From NCBI GenBank assembly GCA_018715495.1, contig DVLO01000018.1:1-44139 (forward strand): DNA of 44,139 bases, given 5' to 3'. Shown here one piece after another: positions 27,364 through 35,970 of the stretch. How positions within the stretch are numbered: the first letter of the stretch is position 1; the number at the start of each line of letters is the position of its first letter. The notes beneath the pieces are model-generated. The model was not told the DNA's origin and did not search any database. It saw only the letters and a list, made by a program, of their open reading frames with translations. This DNA comes from Candidatus Limihabitans stercoravium. GTDB lineage: Bacteria; Bacillota; Clostridia; Christensenellales; CAG-314. The position numbers and the translations under genes are program-made.

Positions 27364-27982
27364 TGTTAGATATTTAGATAGTGTTGCTACAAATATCGGT
27401 ACAATGTTTGAATATGCAGTAGCTTGTGGCTACGAGCCAAAAGTATATTGGAATATGTTTGCTTCTTCCGAAGTGGCAAAACAAATAGAAAAAGGAAATC
27501 CAAGATTTTTAGTTGGATATTCTGCACTAGATTTGTTAGACCACGTTGTAAATACAACTGCATCGAACGGAAAATTGCTTGCCCCTAAACCATTTTTTAG
27601 TCGTTCTGAATTTTATTGGGCGGGTTGGGCGTTAGCGCAATATCAAAATTATAAAGCAACATCTTTCTTTAACATAAGCAAAGCGTTCCCTATTGAAAAT
27701 GTATTAGCGTTATACGATACGCTTCACGAAGCAGATATTACGAAGTTCTTCTCAGTTGCAGACGAATATATTGTTGCACATAAAAAGGAAACAAATCTTA
27801 AAAGAATTCGTACTGCGGCAGGATTATCGCAAAAACAACTTGCAGAAAAAGCAGAAGTATCAATTCGTAATATACAAATGTATGAACAACGCCACAATGA
27901 TATTAACAAGGCGCAAGCAGATATACTATTTAGATTATCTAAAACGCTTGGTTGTAATATGGAAGATTTGTTTGAAGAATAA
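27344..27982 (+). CDS. XRE-family antitoxin/regulator paired with the DUF3990 protein
   Basis: The ATG at 27344 lies inside the end of the DUF3990 gene, with AAGGGG upstream. The first 140 residues are an unnamed domain that probably binds the toxin. The C-terminal 60 residues are a Cro/C1-type helix-turn-helix: 'LKRIRTAAGLSQKQLAEKA' then 'VSIRNIQMYEQRHNDINKA' and 'LSKTLGCNMEDLFE'. The DNA-binding domain suggests repression of its own promoter, where paired inverted repeats are present. The neighbouring palindrome at 27991-28017 offers a second target in front of the defence operon. Most DUF3990 genes pair with DUF3791, so this partner type is less usual (from memory, not checked). Confidence 0.82.
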   Translation: MAIKSYDVRYLDSVATNIGTMFEYAVACGYEPKVYWNMFASSEVAKQIEKGNPRFLVGYSALDLLDHVVNTTASNGKLLAPKPFFSRSEFYWAGWALAQYQNYKATSFFNISKAFPIENVLALYDTLHEADITKFFSVADEYIVAHKKETNLKRIRTAAGLSQKQLAEKAEVSIRNIQMYEQRHNDINKAQADILFRLSKTLGCNMEDLFEE

Positions 27983-27990
27983 AACTTTTG

Positions 27991-28029
27991 TAAATATGAC
28001 GGAAATTGTCATATTTAGTTTGCTATAAT
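27991..28029 (+). promoter_or_regulatory. 10-bp palindrome and extended -10 promoter of the defence operon
   Basis: TAAATATGAC (27991-28000) and GTCATATTTA (28008-28017) form a perfect inverted repeat with a 7-nt spacer. An extended -10 box TGCTATAAT (28021-28029) follows immediately, with no good -35 box. A protein bound at the palindrome would control, or replace, -35 recognition. The ATG of the 909-aa protein is at 28062 after a CGAGG site. Confidence 0.6.
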
Positions 28030-28061
28030 TGTTTTGAATTATACTAACGAGGTCTTGTCAT

Positions 28062-30791
28062 ATGGAAGAACTTAACAAGAAAATAGACGAAGCGCTAAAA
28101 CGTCAGTTTGTCGGTGAAGTAATTTTTACTGAAGATGAGTTGGCAAAAATTTATGCAAGAGCAAATAGTTTATTGCGTAATTATGATTACGGATATACAA
28201 GCTATATTTCGTCATTAGAAGATAATCTATTGTTTGTTGCAATGGTCAATGCAACAAAAGTTTGGCACGCAGACGAAGACCAATTTTGGACGTGTATTGC
28301 AAGAACTTTGCTTGGAACTAAAGAGTGTTCTCAAAAAGTGTATCACTATTTAACCGAATTGATAGCACGATTAGGACGGAAAAATATAGTTTTATATTTA
28401 GATGGTTGCACGAAAAAGTATTACGCAACAATACTTGCTCACGCTTTTGCTCCGATAAGGTCAACTGAATCATTTTTTGAATTATGTTGGCAAATCTTTT
28501 GTGAAGACTTAGACCAAACTTATAATGAACACGACGACATTTATGAGTTAATAGCAAATGAATTAGCGAATAGGTTTAGTAGTTTTGGTGGCGTTGAAGA
28601 TGATTTTGAATTAGGCTCTCAAGTATATTCTTTGCGCGCAGGAATAAAACGTCTTGCTGTAGACGCTACCGATAAAATGGCGGAATTTATAAAACAAACC
28701 ATTTTACTTATCAACAAAGTTTTTAATAGTGAGTCCTTGGATGGAGAAAGTTATTTATCAAAGTTGGTAAGACAATGGTGGATTGTTAAAGAAGCTTCTT
28801 TGGGTGTCGTTATTAAAAGAACGGCGGGAGAAAGAGCTGTTACTGATTATTCAAGCATTAAACCTAAATACGTTATGGATGACGGAATAATTAATTTAGT
28901 CATTCCTGCTATTCGTCTTAAGGACAAATTTGATTATAATCCTTATTTGGAAATTTATCGTGGAGATAATTGCATTTTTTCTGATGAATTATTAACGAAA
29001 GGTTCGGGCTTATCAATGGCGACAAAACCGTATTCGTTAAATATAGAAAGAATTATTAGCGAAGGCGATATCGATATTAGAGTTGTTATTTCTCATTATG
29101 GAACACCCATTTATGACTCGAAGAAAACATTAGAGCGTACTTTTGTGTTGTTTAAAGACGGAAGAGAAATTTTTGCGCAAGAATGTTTGCCTGGTAATTA
29201 TAATTTATTTACATTTGACTTGGATTCTTTATTGCAATACCCTGATAATATTAAAAAGCAAGCATCAAGCAAGTTTGTTTTTAATGCCATTGAGGGAGAA
29301 GCGCTTCAAAGTCAAAGAAGAACTATATTATTTGTATCCGAAAAACAAAATAGAGACGTATGGGTTTACGCAGATAAAAAGAACGCCGTAGTTTTTAGAC
29401 ACGATGGAGAGGACTATCAAGTAATAGATGGTGAATTAAAAATTGCAGCGATAAAATCTTCAAATTTGGTTGATTATGGTGTTAGATATGAAGACACAAA
29501 TTGGAAGTTGATAGATTTTTCTTGTGAAGAAAAAGGCGATATTAATTACTATAATATTTCTGAATTACTATCAGTTTGCGAACCGCAAAAGATTACCGTT
29601 TTTAGATACTCGAATAACAAAATCGTTTGTACTATCAATATAGTTAAATTTAATAACATACAGATTTCTTTTGATAAAGATTTTTATTATGATACTCAAA
29701 ACGTGGGCGAAGTACGATTTTTAACGGAAAAATTTGATGAAAGTGCTACGTTTAATATCAAAAATGAAGAGATTTGCGTTCCCATCCAAGATGGAGAGAT
29801 AGTATTAAAAGCCCCTATTATAAAATGGCGAATTGATGATTTAGAGTGGAATAATACCTATTCTCAAAAAGGAATTTGGTATAAAAACATTACAAATTCT
29901 TCAGAGATTGAGTTTGATATACCAAATAAATTGCTTTATCAAGTAGGACTTTCAACTAATACGTATTTAGAGAAAAGCGGAGCTAATTACCATAAGTACA
30001 AGTTGGGACAAACTATATATTCAATAAAAGATACCGCAAGCGAAATAATGGTGTTTACCAAAATCGACCCAAAAGAAATGTTGCCGATTTTGAGAATACA
30101 TACAGTAGAAAAGTTTATAGATGACCCGGTTCTTATAATTGCACAACGACAAATGTTGTGGATAATTAAAGATAATTATATAGGCGGAGAATCAGATTTA
30201 TTTAAGGTTACTTTAAGTCAAAAAGGACAAGAGATTGCTATATATAACCTCAAACAAGAAAACTGTCAACTAGATATAAGTAGTATTGCAGACGGTTTTT
30301 ACGATGTGAAAGTTGAACTTATCGGAAAAGGATTTTTACAAAAATCTAGAATTTTATGGGAGAAGCAAGTTTGTATAGGAGATGAAAATGAACTGCGCTT
30401 CAACAATAAAATTATGGTTTTAGATAAGGTTATGCTTGATAATCAGGCTACACTTACTACAATTAAAACCATTTATATAGAAAATATAAAATTCTTACAA
30501 GAACGAGATGGTTATTTATTTTACTCAGGAAGTATGTACTTTATACATCCTAACGGCAATAAAATCTACTTAAATTCTATGAAAAATGATTACGGCACGT
30601 TTGATAAAACAAATCCCGTAAGAATAGAATTACGCACGAATAAGACTTGTTGGATTGTTGCCGGGTTAGAAGGTGATAATATTGACGATTTCTTAGGTGA
30701 ACTCTTTTTAGACAAATATAATCAAGTTTCTAACATAGGCAAAGGAACTAAACCAATTCACTATTACATATTTACCACGAAGGAGAAATAA
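28062..30791 (+). CDS. 909-aa protein of unknown function, first gene of helicase/nuclease operon
   Basis: No signal peptide, membrane segment or familiar catalytic motif is visible. The first 260 residues look helical ('MEELNKKIDEALKRQFVGEV', then 'SLEDNLLFVAMVNATKVW'), and the remainder looks beta-rich. Its stop overlaps the helicase ATG by one base (TAATG), so the two proteins are probably made in fixed proportion and work together. In two-gene (type III) Druantia systems a large uncharacterised protein (DruH) sits next to the DUF1998 helicase DruE, and this gene could be its counterpart. That assignment rests on position and size, not on recognised sequence. Confidence 0.7.
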   Translation: MEELNKKIDEALKRQFVGEVIFTEDELAKIYARANSLLRNYDYGYTSYISSLEDNLLFVAMVNATKVWHADEDQFWTCIARTLLGTKECSQKVYHYLTELIARLGRKNIVLYLDGCTKKYYATILAHAFAPIRSTESFFELCWQIFCEDLDQTYNEHDDIYELIANELANRFSSFGGVEDDFELGSQVYSLRAGIKRLAVDATDKMAEFIKQTILLINKVFNSESLDGESYLSKLVRQWWIVKEASLGVVIKRTAGERAVTDYSSIKPKYVMDDGIINLVIPAIRLKDKFDYNPYLEIYRGDNCIFSDELLTKGSGLSMATKPYSLNIERIISEGDIDIRVVISHYGTPIYDSKKTLERTFVLFKDGREIFAQECLPGNYNLFTFDLDSLLQYPDNIKKQASSKFVFNAIEGEALQSQRRTILFVSEKQNRDVWVYADKKNAVVFRHDGEDYQVIDGELKIAAIKSSNLVDYGVRYEDTNWKLIDFSCEEKGDINYYNISELLSVCEPQKITVFRYSNNKIVCTINIVKFNNIQISFDKDFYYDTQNVGEVRFLTEKFDESATFNIKNEEICVPIQDGEIVLKAPIIKWRIDDLEWNNTYSQKGIWYKNITNSSEIEFDIPNKLLYQVGLSTNTYLEKSGANYHKYKLGQTIYSIKDTASEIMVFTKIDPKEMLPILRIHTVEKFIDDPVLIIAQRQMLWIIKDNYIGGESDLFKVTLSQKGQEIAIYNLKQENCQLDISSIADGFYDVKVELIGKGFLQKSRILWEKQVCIGDENELRFNNKIMVLDKVMLDNQATLTTIKTIYIENIKFLQERDGYLFYSGSMYFIHPNGNKIYLNSMKNDYGTFDKTNPVRIELRTNKTCWIVAGLEGDNIDDFLGELFLDKYNQVSNIGKGTKPIHYYIFTTKEK

Positions 30792-33700
30792 TGTTTAATC
30801 CTGCAAAAGCTTCACAAAACATTAAAAATGAATTTGTGGATTATATATCCACCACCCATTCGTTTGCAGATAAAAGTTTGCAAACGCAGTTTTTGGCACA
30901 ATTGAATGAAAATATTGCAAAAGGACCTTTGTTGGAAATAAAAGATGTTTTCGTTCAGGGTAAATCCATCAATGAACTTATAAATGAAGGCGTTCTATCT
31001 CCCCTTTTTAGAGAATTAGAATCTGCAAAGCCGTCGGGTAAGTTGTATCAACATAAATTACCGATAGATAGAAAACTTTATTTACATCAAGAAAACGCAA
31101 TAAGAGCAATCGTTGGCGGTAATAACGCTGTAGTATCAACCGGTACAGGTAGTGGTAAAACAAACTGTTTTTTAATACCCGTATTAAATGAGTTATTAAG
31201 AGAAAAGGAAGTCGGAACTATGCCAAGTGCAGGTGTTCGCGCATTATTCATTTATCCTATGAATGCTCTTGCGAACGACCAAATGAAAAATATCAGGGAA
31301 ATACTTATGTGCTATCCTGATATAACGTTTGGCGTATATAATGGTGGCACGGAGAATGATGAAGAAAAAGCAATAGCCGTTTATGAAGCTATGTTTGCTA
31401 AAGAAAAAAATGAAAAATTACGTCATCGTTTAGATAATGAAATTTTGTCTCGTGATGAGATGAAGAGGACTCCACCGAATATTCTTTTTACCAACTATGC
31501 AATGTTGGAACATTTACTTTTTAGACCAAAAGATGACGTTCTCTTTTCTAATTCGGATTTCCGTTTTGTTGTTCTTGACGAAGCGCATGTTTATAATGGC
31601 GCAACGGGTATAGAAACGTCAATATTATTACGCCGTTTAAGGGCAAGAATGAATACTTCTAAAGACACTCGTTTTATTTTAACTAGTGCTACTTTAGGTA
31701 GTGATTCAAGCGCTGACGACGATATAGTAACGTTCGCAGAAAATTTGTGCGGAGTGCCGTTTAACAAGGCAAATATTATAAGAGCAACAAGAGAAAATTA
31801 TGTGCCAAACGGTAATGCAAAAAGTTTTCCTTTAGAGCTATATAAAGAGCTTGCTCAGGAAGACAATATTGTATGGAGAATATTTGAAAAATACGGTATA
31901 TCTGTTGATAAAGCGAAAAATGAAAATGAGTTGATTTACGATTTTTTAATCCAAACCGACTTATATAATTTAATGCGCCAAAAAATCGGTAACGTATGCG
32001 ATTTAAATGATTTGGTTTCAATCTTACGAATAGATATTCATACGGCGATAGCATTTATTTCTTTATGCACGAGAGCTCAAAAAAATAGAAAATCACTTTT
32101 AGATGCAAGATATCATTTCTTTATTCGAAGCTTAGAAGGATGTTATGCGACTATAAGTGGAGATAAAAAATTATTTTTAAATCGCCAAAAGAAATATTAT
32201 GAGAATGGAAAAGAAAATAACGTTTTTGAGATTGCTATTTGTGAAGATTGCGGGCGAATCGCCGTTGTTGGCAAAGTAGAAGATAGAAAACTTTTACAAA
32301 CTAGTAAATTAGAAGAAAAAGTTGAGTATTTTTATTTGGATGATGACGATAACGATGAAATTGAGGACGAAGAGCTAATAGATGAAGAAGTTTCTTTAAA
32401 GAAGGAATATTATTATCTTTGCCCTATTTGTGGAGCTATTGTTGCTGCTAATGAGGTTCATAATTTACCTTGCGATTGTGGACGAGAACATTATGTAAGA
32501 GTTGTTAAAGCCAAAATTTTAAAGATGGGCGCTCGTTGCGGAAATTGTTGTCGTGGTGCATATAAACGCTTATATTTAGGTAATGAAGCGGCAACTGCCG
32601 TATTAGCAACTTCTTTATACGAGGAATTGCCGGAACTTGAATATGAAGACGTAGAAGAAAAAGTTGTAACAAAAAATATTTTTGCTAAGGCAGCATTGAG
32701 CGATAAAAAGACTGCAAAAAGAACAGGAAGACAATTTTTAGCCTTTTCAGATAGTCGTCAAGAAGCGGCTAAGTTTGCTTGTTATTTAAGTAAGAGTTAT
32801 AACGAGTTTTTACGTCGTAGAGGAATTTGTCGCCTTATTGAAGAACAAGGTTTAGAATTAGCATCGCAAAAATTAACGATATCTGACTTTGTAAAGATTT
32901 TGACTAATTATTACAATAATAAAAAGTGTTTTGCGAAATCTAATAGCGACGAAAGTAATTTAACCGTTAATAGTCGTAAAAACGCTTGGGTTGCATTATT
33001 AAACGAGTTGGCTCGTTACAATTCAACAACGTCTTTAACCGCTTTGGGACAAATTCAGTTTGAATATTTAGGCAATACCCCTGAAATAGTTGAGAATATA
33101 GCAAATACGTATAATGCAAGCGTTAACGCAACGAAGGCATTATTAGATTTGCTTGTTTTTGAAATAGTAAAAACAGGGGCTGTATATACGGATACGGATA
33201 GTGATATTGACGATAATGATAGAGAATATATTTTCTATACGTCTTCTCAAAGGTTTGTTACATATTTAAAAACGCCTGAAGATAAACGTATTACAGTTAC
33301 TAGCTTTGCGCCAAGAAACAAGCAAGGAAAACAAAATGAGTTTTACAAAACTAATAAAATGTATTACGTTTGTAGAACTTTGGGAATTTCCGAACAAGAA
33401 GCGGCTGATTTTTTACAACAATATTTTGATTATTTAACTAAGCCCGAATACGGCAATAATTATTGTTTGGAGGACATAAACAAAGACGGTACGTATGTAG
33501 TTAGGGCAAAAAGCTTTTTGGTTAAAATAAATAAGAGCAAGGATGCTCATTGGTATAAATGTAAAAAATGTGGAAAAATCACGCAGTTCAATTTGGATGG
33601 AAAGTGTCCGTCTGTTCGTTGTGAAGGCGTATTAGAAAAAATTGCACCAACGGATATTGTAAAAGATAATCACTTTGCAAAACTGTATTTGAGTGATAGA

Positions 33701-35968
33701 ATGTCGCCGTTATTTATAAAGGAACATACGGCACAACTTAGTAAAAAAGAAAGTGCAGAATATCAAGAGCAATTTATTAAGAAAGAGATAAACGCATTAT
33801 CCTGTTCTACTACGTTTGAAATGGGAGTTGACGTGGGTGACCTTGAGACGGTATTCTTGAGAGATGTTCCCCCGCTACCATCGAATTATGCGCAAAGAGC
33901 AGGTCGTGCAGGTAGAAGTATAAATGCGGCGGCATTTGCTTTAACTTTTGCGAAATTAAGTTCCCACGATTTATCATTCTTTAGAGACCCTAAAAAGATG
34001 ATAAACGGTATTATTCTACCACCATTATTTAAAGTAGATAATGAAAAGATTGTAAGACGACACGTATATGCCGTCGCTTTAAGTATGTTCTTTGCTGAAA
34101 ATGAGGACTTGTATAACCATAATAATGCGGATAAATTTATTAACGAGAAAGGTTATAAAAAGTTTATTGAATGGATAAGGACTAATCCTGATAGACTTAA
34201 AAAGATGCTTGAAGTTTCAATTCCCAATATTGATAATCTACATAAGAGAATTGGCATTGATAACTTTGAGTGGGTAGATAGTTTTTGTGGTGAAGAAGGC
34301 GTATTTACTCAACTTATTAATGAGTATGAAAGCAATATAGATAACTTCAACAAACTCATAAAGAAGCTTACAAAAGAAGGTGATTTATCTAAAGCGGCAT
34401 CATGCGAACGAAAACTTTACAACTATAAAAACAACAAACTTATAGAATTTTTAGCGAGAGGAAATATTTTACCAAGATATGGTTTCCCTGTAGATACGGT
34501 AGAATTACACCAGAACACAACGGCTAATAATATTTCAAAACTTAGATTAAGCAGAGATTTACAAATAGCCATTGCCGAATATGCTCCATCGTCAGAAGTT
34601 GTTGCCGATGGTAGATTATATACTAGTAGATATATAAAAAAGGCAATGATAGGAAACAACCGTCACGATTGGCATACAGGATATATAGCGGTGTGTGACA
34701 ATAAGCATTGTGGGACAGTTAATTATAGTGTTGTTCCGCCGAGCAAAGAAGGCATTCCTTGTATTTCTTGCGGCAAAAAATTGAAGTCAATGAATTTCTT
34801 TGAAAGCATTGAGCCTAGGTCAGGTTTTGTTACTGAAAGAAAAGACAAAGATGTTCCAATGACAAAGCAAGAAAAAAATTATCGCTCAGAAGACTATTAC
34901 ATTGGAAATACTGCGGCAAAAACTATAGATAAATATTACTTCTCGTTTAATGGAATTGAACTTCAAGTAGAATCAACAACAAACGATTCTTTAATGGTAA
35001 AGTCATCTACCAATTTTTACGTTTGTCCACTTTGCGGGTATTCTGTTGCGGAAGATGAAGGGATTGGCGAAAAAGATATTGAAAAGCAAATGAGAGCAGG
35101 TGCTTTGTTCGTTGAAACATCAAAAGCGCACGAAAGCTTGTTTGGTCAATATAACTGTAATTCCAAGAAATTAGATAGACGCTCTCTCCATCACGTATTT
35201 AATACGGATGTTGCAAAAATTACCTTCAATTGCGACACTTCCGATTATAATACGATGATTTCCGTAGTGTATGCGATTTTAAATGCTATAGCAAAAGACT
35301 TAAACATTGAAAGAAGAGATATAAAGGCTTGTTTATCTCAAAAAATGATAAATAACAAATTACATTATTCTGTCATCATTTACGACGCTGTTCCCGGTGG
35401 CGCAGGACATTCGAGGCGTTTAGTAACTAAAGATGGTAAAATGTTATATGCTATTTTAATGTCGGCTTTGTGCAATATGAAACAATGTAACTGTGACCCT
35501 TCTTGCTATAATTGTTTGCGTAGCTATGAAAACCAAAAAATTCACGACCAACTTGATAGGAAATTAGCGGCTGAGTTTTTGAAACAATTTGAAGGCGAAA
35601 TTAAGGTTATTGAAAAGATTAAAGATGAATACAAAAAGAAATTAAAAGTGACAAACAAAAATTCATCCATTAAATCCGAAACTTATGATGATATTTTTGA
35701 TGAGTTTGGCAATGATGAAGTCGTAATAAGGTTGAGAGATACTTTTAAGTCTAAAAGTCTTGAAAAACCTGATTATGAATGGGTAGACTTTGATATTGAA
35801 GGTCAAACAGGATATGCCGATTTGCTTTGGGAAAGGAAAAAGCTTCTTCTTTTTGCGTCCGATAATCAAGAAGGTTATGCTATTGCAAAGCAAAGTGACT
35901 ATAAGTGTTATTTGCTTGATGTCTCATTTAATATTGACGACTTCTTAAGTGATTTTTCGGAGGAATAA
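30791..35968 (+). CDS. DEAH helicase with C-terminal DUF1998 (DruE-like, 1,725 aa)
   Basis: This is a superfamily 2 helicase. Walker A is GTGSGKT (118-124), motif II DEAH (263-266), motif III SAT (299-301). After a long insertion come 'SCSTTFEMGVDVGDLE' and motif VI QRAGRAGR (1035-1042). The insertion and C-terminal half carry several zinc-finger-like cysteine pairs (from about C484, C544, C924, C1302 and C1412). The DUF1998 end motif C-N-C-D-P-S-C-Y-N-C-L has cysteines 1566, 1568, 1572 and 1575, as in MrfA-type helicases. Size and architecture match DruE of Druantia anti-phage systems better than the shorter MrfA or DISARM DrmB. A tail of about 130 residues beyond DUF1998 has the strand 'ADLLWERKKLLLFASDN'. 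It sits between the 909-aa protein (1-bp overlap) and the NERD helicase (2-bp gap). Confidence 0.85.
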   Translation: MFNPAKASQNIKNEFVDYISTTHSFADKSLQTQFLAQLNENIAKGPLLEIKDVFVQGKSINELINEGVLSPLFRELESAKPSGKLYQHKLPIDRKLYLHQENAIRAIVGGNNAVVSTGTGSGKTNCFLIPVLNELLREKEVGTMPSAGVRALFIYPMNALANDQMKNIREILMCYPDITFGVYNGGTENDEEKAIAVYEAMFAKEKNEKLRHRLDNEILSRDEMKRTPPNILFTNYAMLEHLLFRPKDDVLFSNSDFRFVVLDEAHVYNGATGIETSILLRRLRARMNTSKDTRFILTSATLGSDSSADDDIVTFAENLCGVPFNKANIIRATRENYVPNGNAKSFPLELYKELAQEDNIVWRIFEKYGISVDKAKNENELIYDFLIQTDLYNLMRQKIGNVCDLNDLVSILRIDIHTAIAFISLCTRAQKNRKSLLDARYHFFIRSLEGCYATISGDKKLFLNRQKKYYENGKENNVFEIAICEDCGRIAVVGKVEDRKLLQTSKLEEKVEYFYLDDDDNDEIEDEELIDEEVSLKKEYYYLCPICGAIVAANEVHNLPCDCGREHYVRVVKAKILKMGARCGNCCRGAYKRLYLGNEAATAVLATSLYEELPELEYEDVEEKVVTKNIFAKAALSDKKTAKRTGRQFLAFSDSRQEAAKFACYLSKSYNEFLRRRGICRLIEEQGLELASQKLTISDFVKILTNYYNNKKCFAKSNSDESNLTVNSRKNAWVALLNELARYNSTTSLTALGQIQFEYLGNTPEIVENIANTYNASVNATKALLDLLVFEIVKTGAVYTDTDSDIDDNDREYIFYTSSQRFVTYLKTPEDKRITVTSFAPRNKQGKQNEFYKTNKMYYVCRTLGISEQEAADFLQQYFDYLTKPEYGNNYCLEDINKDGTYVVRAKSFLVKINKSKDAHWYKCKKCGKITQFNLDGKCPSVRCEGVLEKIAPTDIVKDNHFAKLYLSDRMSPLFIKEHTAQLSKKESAEYQEQFIKKEINALSCSTTFEMGVDVGDLETVFLRDVPPLPSNYAQRAGRAGRSINAAAFALTFAKLSSHDLSFFRDPKKMINGIILPPLFKVDNEKIVRRHVYAVALSMFFAENEDLYNHNNADKFINEKGYKKFIEWIRTNPDRLKKMLEVSIPNIDNLHKRIGIDNFEWVDSFCGEEGVFTQLINEYESNIDNFNKLIKKLTKEGDLSKAASCERKLYNYKNNKLIEFLARGNILPRYGFPVDTVELHQNTTANNISKLRLSRDLQIAIAEYAPSSEVVADGRLYTSRYIKKAMIGNNRHDWHTGYIAVCDNKHCGTVNYSVVPPSKEGIPCISCGKKLKSMNFFESIEPRSGFVTERKDKDVPMTKQEKNYRSEDYYIGNTAAKTIDKYYFSFNGIELQVESTTNDSLMVKSSTNFYVCPLCGYSVAEDEGIGEKDIEKQMRAGALFVETSKAHESLFGQYNCNSKKLDRRSLHHVFNTDVAKITFNCDTSDYNTMISVVYAILNAIAKDLNIERRDIKACLSQKMINNKLHYSVIIYDAVPGGAGHSRRLVTKDGKMLYAILMSALCNMKQCNCDPSCYNCLRSYENQKIHDQLDRKLAAEFLKQFEGEIKVIEKIKDEYKKKLKVTNKNSSIKSETYDDIFDEFGNDEVVIRLRDTFKSKSLEKPDYEWVDFDIEGQTGYADLLWERKKLLLFASDNQEGYAIAKQSDYKCYLLDVSFNIDDFLSDFSEE

Positions 35969-35970
35969 AA

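Noticed and set aside
27756..28028. Small plus-strand ORF over the end of the XRE gene and the palindrome
   Set aside because: It is a shifted frame of the XRE gene without its own ribosome site.
30791..35968. Assignment of the helicase to DISARM
   Set aside because: There is no methyltransferase or phospholipase-D gene nearby, and helicase and DUF1998 are in one very long protein, unlike separate DrmA and DrmB.
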